The notes beneath the pieces were generated by a model, which saw only the letters and a list, made by a program, of their open reading frames with translations, did not search any database and was not told the origin of the DNA. A stretch of 64,000 nucleotides of DNA from contig NZ_JAPDDT010000017.1 of NCBI RefSeq assembly GCF_025950235.1, forward strand, positions 62,001 through 126,000. Direction: 5' to 3'. Source of the stretch: Luteolibacter arcticus (GTDB lineage Bacteria; Verrucomicrobiota; Verrucomicrobiia; Verrucomicrobiales; Akkermansiaceae). The first letter of the stretch is position 1. Each line of letters opens with the position of its first letter. This document shows, piece after piece, positions 35,201-45,580 of this stretch. The position numbers and the translations under genes were made by a program.

Positions 35201-35926
35201 ATGTCCCAGCCATCTTCATCTTCTCGTAGGCGCCTCGCCGCCATGCCGATCGCGCTAGGCGCGATCCTGCTCGTCGCAGTGACGGTCAGCGTCATGAACC
35301 ACCAGCCGGACTCATCCCATGAATCCCCGGCCACGGTGAGATCCAAGACTTCCCGCGACCCACAGACCCCTTCGACACCGGCAGAAGTGGTGCTGCGCCC
35401 GCTGCCCGTCTCCCGCAGTAGCGCCACGCACGAGTGGACCGAAGGCGACGCCACCTTGCCCACGGTGATCGAAAAGATCGCTCACAATCCCGACGAGTTC
35501 GTCCGGCTTGTCGAGGAGAATGACCGCATCAAAAAGCGTCAGCTCGTTTACCGGACAAAGCCCGCTTGGGACCTCGTCGAGCAGGCGCGCGCGACCGGCG
35601 AGCCGGTGCGCCAGCTCACCCTTCCCGGCCTCGATGGGCAGGAGGTTCAGGTGGAAGTGACCAGCGAGAACGTGGACCCGTCCGGACTAAGCGGCACCTT
35701 TGGCGGACACGTCGCCGGACACCGGAAGTCACTCGTGACGCTGGCTTTCATTCACGGTCGCGAGGCCTTCACCGTGGTATCGCCCGATGACGGCGTCTTC
35801 CTGCAAGGCCACCCGCGCGAGAAGGGCGAGATCCTCGTCGCCAGCTTCGACCCGGAGAAATACCTCACCGTGCCCGGAGCCGAGTCCATCAAAACCCTCC
35901 CGGTCATCCCCTCTCCTTCCAAGTGA
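35201..35926 (+). CDS. Membrane-anchored propeptide-like protein of metzincin
   Basis: A 241-residue protein. ATG 35201 is chosen over the longer frame from 35042. A single helix (MPIALGAILLVAVTVSV) at about 15-32 anchors a periplasmic domain. Residues about 145-235 (LTLPGLDGQEVQVEVTSE, GTFGGHVAGHRKSLVTLAF, TVVSPDDGVFLQG) read like the propeptide domain found in front of M12B-type metalloproteases. The stop TGA overlaps a possible GTG start of the metalloprotease gene (35923), so the two are likely translationally coupled. The role as separate chaperone/inhibitor is inferred from this context. No cysteine-switch motif was seen. Confidence 0.65.
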   Translation: MSQPSSSSRRRLAAMPIALGAILLVAVTVSVMNHQPDSSHESPATVRSKTSRDPQTPSTPAEVVLRPLPVSRSSATHEWTEGDATLPTVIEKIAHNPDEFVRLVEENDRIKKRQLVYRTKPAWDLVEQARATGEPVRQLTLPGLDGQEVQVEVTSENVDPSGLSGTFGGHVAGHRKSLVTLAFIHGREAFTVVSPDDGVFLQGHPREKGEILVASFDPEKYLTVPGAESIKTLPVIPSPSK

Positions 35927-35949
35927 AAGCTCCCTCCTTGCCCTTTTCC

Positions 35950-38900
35950 ATGCGCACCACGCTGCTTGCTCTAACAGGTCTCCTCTTCATCGCAGCCAGC
36001 GGCCCGGCCAAGGCAGCCGCCGAGGCGGATCTGCTGGTGGCCTATGATCAAACGCACGCCTCCGCCGTGGGTGGCCAGGACAATGCGAACGTCCTCGCGC
36101 TAAATGCCGTCGCCGGCAGCAACCTCATCAATGAACGCAGCGGCACGGGTGCGCGGGTGCGGATTGTCGGCTACCATCAGGCCTCGCAGTACAGCTACCA
36201 GCGCACGTCAAAAGGCGGCTTCGTCGGTTGGATGGCAAACTATGACTCCCGCCTTTCCGACGTCGTGGATGCTGGCAATGCCCGCGGTGCCGACCTCGTG
36301 ACCTTTATCTGCGTCTCCACCGCCGATGGTGCCGCTGCCGTCGCCCAGCAGCCGGGTCGCTATTCGTGTTTCGATCCCGGGCAATTCTGGTCGGCCATCG
36401 TCGCCCATGAACTCGCGGGGCACAACTACGGCTGTGACCACCGCGGCGGGCGGGCCACTCCCGGCTCGAAGACGATCATGATGCACAACTACTGCGAGGG
36501 CGGCGGTGCGACTCCGCCCTACTTTTACTCCAATCCTAACATCTGGCTTAACGGGGCAAGATTGATCGGAGAAACAAGCTGCCTCGGCGGCGCGGCAAAT
36601 GGCGGCGACAATGCGTTTCTGATCAGCAACACCGCCCAGGGCGTGGCCGATAGCTACGGCCGCGTGATCGCCGCACCGAATCTCAGCAGCGTGGTCCGCC
36701 GCTGGTCCTTCAATCAGGCGGCTGGCAACGCACCGGCGGGAACCACCGTCACCGACACCGCTTCCGGCTCGGCCCTCGCCACCGTTCAAGGAAGCGGCGC
36801 GACCTTCACCGGCACCGGCCTGCGTATCCCCGGCGGCGCATCCGGCAGCGGCGCGGCCTACTTGCAACTGCCCGCCGGCGTGCTTTCCAGCTACACCAGT
36901 GCCACGGTCGAAATCTGGGCGAAGACCCTCTCGGTGCAGAACTGGGCACGCATGCTCGACTTCAACAACGGCACCGCCAACTACCTGACCTTGACCGCAG
37001 CGCGCGGCACCAATCTCGACGCACAACGCTTCGAATCCATCGTCGGCGGAGCCACGGTCTCGCTCGACAGCGACTTGCCAACGGCCACCGGCGCCCTTCA
37101 TCACTACGCCATCACCTACACCAGCACCGGCGCGAGCAGCGGGCGCTGGATCTGGTATCGCGATGGCGACGAAATCGCCTTCCTCGATGTCGGCTACGCG
37201 CTTTCGTCATTCCCGGACGTGAACAATTGGCTCGGCCGCTCGGCCTACGCGGGCGACGCCTTTGCCAACTGCGAGTACTCCGAGGTGCGCATCAGCAATG
37301 TCGCAATGACCCGGGACCAGGTCGCCGCCAATGCACGCCTCGGCCCCAACCGCACCACCACCAGCGCCAATCTCACCGGCGACGATCCGATCGGCCAGAC
37401 CTCGTTCAACGCCGCAGGCCGTTGGAGCGATGGCCTCGCGCCCAGCGCAGGGAAAACCTACGAGACCTTCGGCTTCCGCCTGCGTACCCCGGCCGATGGC
37501 ACCTCGCGCACCTTCGCCGGCCAGTCGCTGAAGCTCACCGGCGGCGGCATCACCTGGAAAGGAACCAGCAACAACACCATCACCGCAAACAACCTCACCC
37601 TCGCTGGCACCGATGGCGAGATCCTCAATGCCGGCTCGGGCACTTTCACCCTCGCGGGCACGCTCAATGCGGAGGCCGCTGAGACCCTCGTGCGAGCCGC
37701 CAATGGACCCATCAATCTTGCGACGAACCTCAGCGGCAATGGCTCACTTCTCTGCGTCAACAACACCGTCACCCTCAGCGGCACCAATACCACCTTCACC
37801 GGCAAGATGAAGGTCGGCGACGGGCGTTTCAGCGGTCTCTCGATCAACTCGGAAGCCCGCCTCGGTGCCAACCCCGCCTCCTTCACCGCAGACCAACTCA
37901 CACTCAACCGCGGCATCCTCTACACGACCGCCAACACCATTCTCGACGACGCCAACCGCGGCATCCGCATCGGTGCCAGCGCGGGACTCTTCAATGTTGC
38001 TCCCGGCACCACCCTGACCGTCGCCGTGCCGCTATCCAGCGACTCCTCCGGTGCCGCGTTGCAGACCGTTCCGATCTTCCCGAACCCCGTGGCCGGCATC
38101 CTCATCAAGGAGAACACCGGCACGCTCGTCCTCACCCATCCGAACAACTCGCACGTCGGCGAGATGGTCATCAGTGGCGGCGTGCTGCGACTGGATGGAG
38201 CCGGTCGCTTCAACAATGGCGACACGCCCATGCCCGTCGTTATCAATGCCACACTCGATCTCAATACCACCGCCAACCAAGCCTTCGCCGGCGCGCTCTC
38301 GGGCAACGGCACCTTCATCAAGAACAACACCGGCACCACGACACTCTTCGCCGCCAATACCTTCTCCGGCAGCGTCACCATCAATGGCGGCACGCTCTTC
38401 GCGAATGCCGCCAACGCCGCGACCGACCGGGCACTCAGCTACGTCAGCGGCGTCACCGTCAACAATGGCGGGACCCTGCGCACCAGCGCGAACGCACTCT
38501 TCGGCTGGGACGGCACGCAAACCAAACCCATCACCGTGAATGCCGGCGGCACCATGACGACCAGTGCCGCCAATATCGATGTGAACGTCGGCACCGTCAC
38601 TCTCAATGGCGGCACCCTCGCGGGGGCTGCCAGCCCTGCCTGGGGATCATGGAACTTCAAGCGGGTGACCGGCGGCAAGCTGGTCGCGACCGACAACTCC
38701 ACCGTCACCGCGGCCAACGTCGGCCTTGGCACCAATAACACCGTCGAGGTCTCGGCCGGGAAGACCCTCACCTTCAGCGGCACCATCACCGACCTCACCA
38801 ATGAAGGCGTCTCCGCACTGGTGAAAAGCAACGGCACCGGCACCCTGCTCCTGAGCAACACCAACACCTACACCGGTCCCACCACGATCAACGCCGGCAC

Positions 38901-39846
38901 GCTCCACCTCACCGGTTCCCTCGCCGCCGCCAGCGCGGTGACCGTCGCCAACGCCGCGACTCTCAGTGGCTCCGGCACCGTCAATGGCACCCTCTCCTTC
39001 GCCACCGGAGCCATCCATGCACCGGGCAATCCCGCCGGCACGCAGACGGTCGGCGGCGCCCTCTCTTATGATAACGGCGCGCGCGTCCGCTGGAGCCTGC
39101 CTTCTAACAGCGACCTCGTCGGCACCGCCAATCGCATCACCGCCGGGACCGTGAACGTCACCACCGGTGCCGTCATCGACCTCATCCTCAATGCCGCCGG
39201 CAGCACGGTGAACTTCACCGACAGCTTCTGGACGCAGCCGCACACCTGGAACATGCTGAGCGGGTCTAACAAGACCGGCGACTTCGCCCTCGGCACCATC
39301 ACCACCGATCCCGGCGGCCGCGCGGTCGTCGACTACGGCACCTTCACGTTCCAGCAGAGTGCCACGGCGGTGTCCGTCGTCTTCACGCCGAACTCCGAGG
39401 TCGGCACCTCCCCCACCGACCTCTGGCGTCAGACTCACTTCGGTGCCGAGTGGGACAATCCCGCCGTCTCCGGCGACACACTGGACGGCGACAAGGACGG
39501 CCTTCCAAACCTCGTCGAATACGCGCTCGGCTCAGATCCGAATGACTCGGACACCACCGTCTCGCCGCAGGTTTCCCAGGTCGGCAACAAGCTCCGCATC
39601 GCCTTCCGCCGCAATACCGCAGCCGATGACATCACCATCTCCGTCGTCGCCGCGGACGACCTCGCCGGCTCGTGGACACCCATCGCCACCAGCACCAATG
39701 GCGAGCCCTTCGCCGCCGTCGCCGCAGGCGCCACCGTTCAGGAAACCGGTGAGCCACCGCTCAAGTCCGTCCAAGCCGAGGACATCCATCTGATTCCCGA
39801 CCCCGACCACCCGAAGCGCTTCATGCGCGTCGAAGTCCACCGCTAA
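35950..39846 (+). CDS. Secreted metzincin protease with LamG and PATR repeats
   Basis: About 1298 residues. ATG 35950 gives a signal peptide (MRTTLLALTGLLFIAASGPA); GTG 35923, overlapping the upstream gene, is the alternative. The catalytic motif is HELAGHNYGCDH at 153-164 (HExxHxxGxxH, three zinc His and the catalytic Glu), with a likely Met-turn in KTIMMHNYC. A LamG-like domain follows (about 245-470: ATVEIWAKTLSVQNWARMLDF), then PATR repeats (GTLLLSNTNTYTGPTTINAGTL and similar, about 500-1080). The end is the shared module (GDKDGLPNLVEYALGSDP ... RFMRVEVHR). The catalytic domain carries no propeptide of its own; the upstream gene may supply it. Confidence 0.85.
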   Translation: MRTTLLALTGLLFIAASGPAKAAAEADLLVAYDQTHASAVGGQDNANVLALNAVAGSNLINERSGTGARVRIVGYHQASQYSYQRTSKGGFVGWMANYDSRLSDVVDAGNARGADLVTFICVSTADGAAAVAQQPGRYSCFDPGQFWSAIVAHELAGHNYGCDHRGGRATPGSKTIMMHNYCEGGGATPPYFYSNPNIWLNGARLIGETSCLGGAANGGDNAFLISNTAQGVADSYGRVIAAPNLSSVVRRWSFNQAAGNAPAGTTVTDTASGSALATVQGSGATFTGTGLRIPGGASGSGAAYLQLPAGVLSSYTSATVEIWAKTLSVQNWARMLDFNNGTANYLTLTAARGTNLDAQRFESIVGGATVSLDSDLPTATGALHHYAITYTSTGASSGRWIWYRDGDEIAFLDVGYALSSFPDVNNWLGRSAYAGDAFANCEYSEVRISNVAMTRDQVAANARLGPNRTTTSANLTGDDPIGQTSFNAAGRWSDGLAPSAGKTYETFGFRLRTPADGTSRTFAGQSLKLTGGGITWKGTSNNTITANNLTLAGTDGEILNAGSGTFTLAGTLNAEAAETLVRAANGPINLATNLSGNGSLLCVNNTVTLSGTNTTFTGKMKVGDGRFSGLSINSEARLGANPASFTADQLTLNRGILYTTANTILDDANRGIRIGASAGLFNVAPGTTLTVAVPLSSDSSGAALQTVPIFPNPVAGILIKENTGTLVLTHPNNSHVGEMVISGGVLRLDGAGRFNNGDTPMPVVINATLDLNTTANQAFAGALSGNGTFIKNNTGTTTLFAANTFSGSVTINGGTLFANAANAATDRALSYVSGVTVNNGGTLRTSANALFGWDGTQTKPITVNAGGTMTTSAANIDVNVGTVTLNGGTLAGAASPAWGSWNFKRVTGGKLVATDNSTVTAANVGLGTNNTVEVSAGKTLTFSGTITDLTNEGVSALVKSNGTGTLLLSNTNTYTGPTTINAGTLHLTGSLAAASAVTVANAATLSGSGTVNGTLSFATGAIHAPGNPAGTQTVGGALSYDNGARVRWSLPSNSDLVGTANRITAGTVNVTTGAVIDLILNAAGSTVNFTDSFWTQPHTWNMLSGSNKTGDFALGTITTDPGGRAVVDYGTFTFQQSATAVSVVFTPNSEVGTSPTDLWRQTHFGAEWDNPAVSGDTLDGDKDGLPNLVEYALGSDPNDSDTTVSPQVSQVGNKLRIAFRRNTAADDITISVVAADDLAGSWTPIATSTNGEPFAAVAAGATVQETGEPPLKSVQAEDIHLIPDPDHPKRFMRVEVHR

Positions 39847-40358
39847 CGCCCGCCCCTTGACCGCGGCGCAGCCGCCCTTGGACTGCTGCGGTCATCCGCA
39901 GCTTTCCGAATGAACGATAAGGCCATCCACTCCGGTGGCATGCAGCGATCCCGACCAGGCCGCTCCATCCGAGAAAACGGCTAGGCCCACCATTCGCTCA
40001 AAAGCTGCGAATGATCGCAGCAGTTGAAGGCCCCCGGCGTTCACTCGACAAAGCCGCCCCGACACGACAACGCCCGGCGTGGTGATTCACGCCGGGCGCG
40101 TCTGAATGCTTGGCGGCGACCACCTTGGTGCTTTTCGCCTTCGAGCGCCGGCATCCGAGAGTCCCTCCCGGATATGCGTGATTTGACCAGTCAAACACGC
40201 CCTCCATTTCACTTTGCACTCCTCAATGGGGCCAATCAGCCACGTCGAAAAAATTTCCGTTTTCGGGTGTCGGGTTCTGACGGGCGTTTCCGCTCCTTTC
40301 GATACTGGAACCCTCCGGCGCAATCGCGCCGCTCCACCATTTGAAACCCAATTAAACG
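39847..40358. repeat. Gene-free stretch with long inverted repeat and hairpin
   Basis: No gene supported. A 23-base inverted repeat, 21 positions matching, joins 39883-39905 and 40001-40023; each arm is itself a hairpin (GCTGCGG-TCAT-CCGCAGC and GCTGCGA-ATGA-TCGCAGC) and the difference between them is a compensated pair. Further right CGCCCGGCGTG-GTGATT-CACGCCGGGCG (40071-40098) is a perfect 11-base stem. The promoter of the following PATR gene must lie in the last 250 bases. Confidence 0.6.
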
Positions 40359-43300
40359 ATGAAGAACCAAATGTTCCGTCTCGCCGATCTCCGGATGTCC
40401 TATGCCACCTACCTCCGCCTCGGGCTCGGTTTTTCCATGGTGGGAATCGCGACCCAAAGCGCCTACGCCGATGCCACTTGGGTGGGCGACACCAGCCAGA
40501 ATTGGGGCACCGCCGCGAACTGGAGTTCCGATCCCGCGAACCCTTCGGGCAATTTCTTCATCAACACCGCCGCCGTGGGAGTCTTCCCCGTCATCAGCGC
40601 CAATTCACCGTTCACTCCGGTGGACCTCATGATCGGCAGCGGCACCGGAATCACCGGTCGCCTTGATCAGACCGCCGGCACCGCCGCGACCGGCAGTGGC
40701 AACTGGACCTTCGTCGGCCGTACGGGAGGAACGGGAATCCTCAACGCATCCGGCGGCACCTTCACCACCGGCCAGCTTTATGTCGGCGGCGGGCCATTCA
40801 ATGGCGGGGGAACCGGCACGGTCACGATCAATGGCGGTGCCATCACCGCGAGCAACGCCGGCGATGGCGGGGATGGCAGCGGTGGCAATATCGGGCTCGG
40901 CCTGGATTCCGGCAGCAACGGCACCATCAATCTGCAAAGCGGTTCTCTCACAGCCTCCACCGGCGAAATCCGGATCGGCCTCGATGGGGGCGCAACCGGC
41001 CTCGTGAACCAGACCGGGGGAACGGCGGGCTACGCCGGTTATGTCGGCATCGGTCGCTTCGGGAATGGTACCTACAAACTTTCCGACGGCGTCGTGAATG
41101 CCGCCACCGGTTTTGGCTTCACCACCATCGCGGGAAGCGGCGGCTCCACCGGCCTCCTGGAGGTAAGCGGCGGCACCTTCAATTCCTCCACCGGCGGCAT
41201 GATCGTCGGCGAAGGTTGGACGGGGACTGGCACCGCGGCGGGAACCTTGACCGTCTCGAATAGCGGCGTCGTGAACGTCGGCACTCACAACCTGCGGCTC
41301 GCGGTAGGCTCGATCGCCACCGGCACCGTCAATCTCAATGGTGGCACCCTTCAGGTCGGAATGGTTTCCAAAGGGGCCGGCACCGCCAATTTCAACTTCA
41401 ACGGCGGCACGCTCAAGGCCAGCGGCAGCAGCACCACGTTCATGACCGGGCTGACCCAGGCCTTCGTCGATCCCCTGGGCGCGGTCATCGATTCCAACAC
41501 TTTCGACATCACCATCGGCCAGGATCTGCAGAACGGCGGCGGAGGCCTCACCAAGAACGGCGCAGGCATCCTGACCCTCTCCGGAGCCAACGTCTTCACC
41601 GGTGCCAGCACGGTCAACACCGGCACCCTGGCATTCACCGCCAAGCAGTCCTCCATCGGCTCCCTTTCCGTGGCAGCCCCCGCGGGACTCAGCATCAAAG
41701 CCTTTGATACCACCACCACGCCTCTCCTTTCCACCTCCCTCGGACTGGCAAGCGGCAGCACCCTGACCTTCGACTTCAATTCGCTCAACTACAGCGCCTC
41801 CACCCCGCTGATCTCCACCGGTGCCCTGACCGCCAGCGGCACGGTGGGCGTCAACATCCTCAACGGTGGCAATCTGCCGTCCGGAGCACACCAGTTGATC
41901 GGCTACTCATCGTTCGGCGGCGGCGGCACCTTCACCGGCGCACCGTTCAGCTTGGGTACCCGCAGTAGCGGCACCCTGGCCCAAGCCGGCAACACCCTGA
42001 CCCTGAACGTCACCGCGAACTCACCCAAGTGGACCGGCCTCGACAGCGGCAACTGGGTGGTGGGCAACACCGGTGCCGCCAAAAACTGGCGACTGATCAC
42101 CGGCGGAGCCACCACCGACTACATTGAGGGAGATGTCGTGCTCTTCGACGACTCGGTGACCACCGGCACCACCGACGTCAACGTCTCCGCCGCAAACGTT
42201 AGCCCCGCGGCCACCACCTTCGCCAACTCGTCCAAGAGCTACACCCTCGGCAGCACCGGCGCCTTCGGCATCGCGGGCACCGGTCCCCTGACCAAGAGCG
42301 GCAGCGGCTCGCTGGTCATCACCAATGCCAACACCTACACCGGGCTCACCACCATCGAGAACGGCGCAACGCTCACCCTCGGCGACGGCACCACCGGTCA
42401 CGACGGCACCATCTCCGGAACCAGCGGCGTGGCCAATGAGGGCACCCTCGCCTACAACCGCTTCGGCACGAGCACTGCCAACTACGTGATCAGCGGCAAT
42501 GGCGCGGTCACCAAGAGCGGACCGGGCACCCAGATCCTCGGCGGCGTGAACTCCTACACCGGCGGCACCACCGTCAATGCGGGCACACTGCAGATCACCA
42601 CCACCGCGGGCGACGCCAATACCGGCGCCATTGCCTTGGGCGGCAGCACCTTCCAGATAAACCTCGGAGCAGCCGCGGACTTTACCTACGCCCCGCTGAT
42701 CACCCTGAACGCTGCGTCCACCCTCAGCAATGCGGCCGCCGGCTCGGTCGCGAACCTGAACGGCCAGATCTGCTTCACCGGCACGCTGAACGGCAACAAC
42801 CACGCGCTGAACATCGCGAACACCGGTCTCGCCCGTTTCTACCTGAACGGCACGCTCAATGATGTGAGCCAGATCAACGTCGTCTCCGGCGCGATGGGAT
42901 TGGACATCAACGTCCCCGCTGACCGCGGCACCGCCCCGATCGATATCGCCAGCGGCGGATCGCTGTGGTTCTACGGCAATAATGCCAACCCCATCGTAAA
43001 CAACCTCACCTTCCATGGCGGAGACGGCGTTGGTGCCAAGGGCGCACTCTATTACGAAGGGGGAAACCCGGCCCCGGCCGCCTTCACCGGCACGGTCAAT
43101 CTCGCCAGCGGGACCACCACCACCGGCGTCGCCTTTGCCGACGACTTCATCACCCTTGATGGCGTCGTGAGCGGTCCCGGCGGCTTCAATGTCCTCAGCG
43201 GTGGACTCGCCCTCGGCGGTGCCAACGACTACACCGGTGGAACCACCGTCACCTTGGGACGAGTGCTGGCGAAGAGCAGCACCGCCTTCGGCACCGGCGC

Positions 43301-44702
43301 GGTCAGCACTGCCGCAGTCGCGGGCGTGCAGGTGCAGTTGGGCAACGGAGTGAATGTCGCCAATGCCCTTACCCTTGGCGGCTCCAGCTTCACCGCCCAA
43401 GGTACGCTTCATGTCCCGACCGGCGATGCCACCTACTCCGGCGCGATCAACATCCCCGCGGACACCACCATCGGCGGCCACTTCGCCACCGGCGGTGGAA
43501 CGCTCACCGTCGCCGGCGCCGTCACCTCGTCCGTTCCGGTCAAGGTTCGCAACGGCATCGTGGCATTCACCAATCCCGCCAGCAGCTACGCCGCCCTCGC
43601 AGTCCAGCAGGGAACCGTAAAGGTGGGCGCGAACAACGCCATCCCCACCGCCGCCACCGTGGATATCGGTGCCAGCGGAGCAGCCATCCTCGACCTGGCG
43701 GGCTTCAGCCAATCCCTGGCCGGCCTGACCAAGGGGGCCAACGCCGCCACCGTTACCAACAGCGGCGCCACCGACTCCACGCTGACCACCACCGGCACCA
43801 CCACCTTCAATGGTGCGATCCAGAATGGCCCCACCCACAAGACCGCACTCACGGTCGGCGGCGGAGCCCTCACCCTCGGCGGTGCCAATACCTTCACCGG
43901 CAACGTCACGGTCAATACCGCCCTGACCCTCGCCGACAATGCCCAGCTCCGCTTCACCCCGGGGCCGCCTAGCCTGACCAACTCCATCGGTGGCGCGGGC
44001 ACCCTCACCCTCGACGGCGACTTCGTCATCGACCTCGCCGGCGCAAGCATCGGCAACGGCAACACCTGGACCTTGGTCAACCTCGGCTCACTCACCGAAA
44101 CCTTCACCGACAACTTCAGCGTCGTCGACTTCACCCAGAGCGCCAACGTCTGGACCAAGGTGGACGGAGCCAACACCTGGAAATTCAGCGAAGCCACCGG
44201 CGTCCTTACCCTCACCATCGGATCCAATGGTTACTCCAGTTGGGCGACTGCTCTAAGCCTCACCGCCGGTGTGAACGACGGTGTCGCACAGAATGCCGAC
44301 AATGACGGCTCCGAAAACGGCACCGAATACATCCTCGGCGGTCACCCGCTCAACGGCAGCAACAATCCGAAGATCTACTCCATGATCGCCGACAGCGAGG
44401 ACGTTGGCAGCGAGAAGGAGCTGATCATGACCATCGCGGTGCCGCAGGGCACACCCGCCTTCCCCGCAGGATCGCCGACCTCATCGGTCAACTTCGAAGG
44501 CTTCGGCATCACCGTCCGCGGCACCACCGACCTCGTCACCTTCCCAGTCACGGTCAATCCCGTCACCACGATCATCCCGGCCGGTGCCCCCAATCCACTG
44601 GTCCAAGGCGGCGTCACCTACGAATACCGCTCCTTCAGCCTCGGCGGATCGAATGGCACCACCAGCAAGGGCTTCCTGCAGGTGACCGTGACCAATCCCT
44701 GA
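40359..44702 (+). CDS. Giant secreted PATR beta-strand-repeat protein
   Basis: A 1447-residue exported protein. The N-terminus has a long signal region (LRLGLGFSMVGIATQSAYA). The body is Gly/Thr/Asn-rich repeats: first a set like GGTFTTGQLYVGGG and TGTVNLNGGTLQVG (residues 100-340), then canonical PATR units such as NGAGILTLSGANVFTGASTV, SGSLVITNANTYTGLTTIENG and GPGTQILGGVNSYTGGTTV. The C-terminus has NADNDGSENGTEYILGGHP and ends GFLQVTVTNP, again the shared module with no barrel. A strong terminator follows about 80 bases after the stop. A surface adhesive or substrate-binding role is likely but unproven. Confidence 0.85.
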   Translation: MKNQMFRLADLRMSYATYLRLGLGFSMVGIATQSAYADATWVGDTSQNWGTAANWSSDPANPSGNFFINTAAVGVFPVISANSPFTPVDLMIGSGTGITGRLDQTAGTAATGSGNWTFVGRTGGTGILNASGGTFTTGQLYVGGGPFNGGGTGTVTINGGAITASNAGDGGDGSGGNIGLGLDSGSNGTINLQSGSLTASTGEIRIGLDGGATGLVNQTGGTAGYAGYVGIGRFGNGTYKLSDGVVNAATGFGFTTIAGSGGSTGLLEVSGGTFNSSTGGMIVGEGWTGTGTAAGTLTVSNSGVVNVGTHNLRLAVGSIATGTVNLNGGTLQVGMVSKGAGTANFNFNGGTLKASGSSTTFMTGLTQAFVDPLGAVIDSNTFDITIGQDLQNGGGGLTKNGAGILTLSGANVFTGASTVNTGTLAFTAKQSSIGSLSVAAPAGLSIKAFDTTTTPLLSTSLGLASGSTLTFDFNSLNYSASTPLISTGALTASGTVGVNILNGGNLPSGAHQLIGYSSFGGGGTFTGAPFSLGTRSSGTLAQAGNTLTLNVTANSPKWTGLDSGNWVVGNTGAAKNWRLITGGATTDYIEGDVVLFDDSVTTGTTDVNVSAANVSPAATTFANSSKSYTLGSTGAFGIAGTGPLTKSGSGSLVITNANTYTGLTTIENGATLTLGDGTTGHDGTISGTSGVANEGTLAYNRFGTSTANYVISGNGAVTKSGPGTQILGGVNSYTGGTTVNAGTLQITTTAGDANTGAIALGGSTFQINLGAAADFTYAPLITLNAASTLSNAAAGSVANLNGQICFTGTLNGNNHALNIANTGLARFYLNGTLNDVSQINVVSGAMGLDINVPADRGTAPIDIASGGSLWFYGNNANPIVNNLTFHGGDGVGAKGALYYEGGNPAPAAFTGTVNLASGTTTTGVAFADDFITLDGVVSGPGGFNVLSGGLALGGANDYTGGTTVTLGRVLAKSSTAFGTGAVSTAAVAGVQVQLGNGVNVANALTLGGSSFTAQGTLHVPTGDATYSGAINIPADTTIGGHFATGGGTLTVAGAVTSSVPVKVRNGIVAFTNPASSYAALAVQQGTVKVGANNAIPTAATVDIGASGAAILDLAGFSQSLAGLTKGANAATVTNSGATDSTLTTTGTTTFNGAIQNGPTHKTALTVGGGALTLGGANTFTGNVTVNTALTLADNAQLRFTPGPPSLTNSIGGAGTLTLDGDFVIDLAGASIGNGNTWTLVNLGSLTETFTDNFSVVDFTQSANVWTKVDGANTWKFSEATGVLTLTIGSNGYSSWATALSLTAGVNDGVAQNADNDGSENGTEYILGGHPLNGSNNPKIYSMIADSEDVGSEKELIMTIAVPQGTPAFPAGSPTSSVNFEGFGITVRGTTDLVTFPVTVNPVTTIIPAGAPNPLVQGGVTYEYRSFSLGGSNGTTSKGFLQVTVTNP

Positions 44703-44779
44703 CGTCCACCAAGCCACCGGTGTTTCCCTCGGAAAAGCTCCGAGAGTTGCACCGGGCGCGCTCGCCCTTTACCTCCCCA

Positions 44780-44822
44780 AAGCCCGTCTGCCTCGAGTCA
44801 AATCGGAGACAGACGGGCTTTT
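44780..44822 (+). terminator. Rho-independent terminator of PATR gene
   Basis: Perfect 11-base stem AAGCCCGTCTG / CAGACGGGCTT (44780-44790 with 44810-44820), 19-base loop, and TTTT at the end of the stem. It lies 78 bases past the stop of the giant PATR gene. Confidence 0.8.
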
Positions 44823-44875
44823 CCGTGTCCGGTTCCAAGCCGCCCCGCCACCCGGAAGGAGCCCCCCCGCAACCC

Positions 44876-45505
44876 GGGAGCGCCGGTCTTCAGACCGGCC
44901 CGAACGGTCCTTCAAAGCCGACCTCCAGCCCCCCGCTCCCGGCACACAATCCCGAGCCCACCCCAGTGGTCGGAGAGCCGGACTGCGCGCAGCCCTGCTG
45001 CCGCCCGAAGCCAGCAGCCCTGCTGCGGGGAAGCACCAGATGCTTTCCCCCCAGGATCACAGGTCCGCATCGTGTACCTGCCCAGAGCAAGCGCAAGAAA
45101 GGCACCCGAGACGTCACCGCCCACTGGGAACGCGGGATTTATCCCAATGCCTTTAAGGATTGGACGCACGGAGAGGGAACCGAGGATCAGGTTGAATGGA
45201 TTTACCGCCGATTGCACGGATAGCACGGATGGATAAAGTGGCACCGAGAGCGATGCCGGGAGCTTGGAGGTATCTGGCCTGCCAGTTTCCATGTCTCTTA
45301 TTATCAGCGCTATCCGCGTAATCCGCGGTCATGCTTTTTTCCAATCCTTAAAGGCATTGGGATTTATCCCGCCCGGCAAATCCGGCAAACCCACCACCTA
45401 CTGCGGGGAAGCACCGGATGCTTTCCCCTCAGAGGATCACAGGTCCGCATCGCATGTTTGGGCATCGAGGAGCGTTCAGGCCGGTCTGAATACCGGCGCT
45501 CCCGG
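44876..45505. repeat. Nest of nested direct and inverted repeats
   Basis: Gene-free. Outer inverted pair: a GGGAGCGCCGGT..TTCAGACCGGC unit of about 33 bases at 44876-44909 and reversed at 45472-45505; the left one holds the hairpin GCCGGTCT-TC-AGACCGGC. Direct pair: about 52 bases, CTGCGGGGAAGCACC..GATCACAGGTCCGCATCG, at 45022-45073 and 45401-45453. Inner inverted pair: 31 bases at 45133-45163 and 45341-45371, containing CCAATCCTTAAAGGCATTGG, almost perfect. Open frames across it are composed of repeats and are not credible genes. Confidence 0.75.
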
Positions 45506-45580
45506 GGGAGATCGCTTTCCCCACTTGGCGACCTTGGCGACTTGGCGGTTCATCCCCTCCTCCACCGACCTCGCTCCCAG

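Noticed and set aside
42021..43838. 605-codon minus frame (Gly/Ala/Val-rich) inside the giant PATR gene
   Set aside because: Reverse of Gly/Thr repeats gives long open frames by composition alone; no motif is recognisable.
44718..44735. TTTCCCTCGGAAAAGC as another copy of the uronate operator
   Set aside because: Half-site spacing is three instead of two and it lies after a gene end, not before one.
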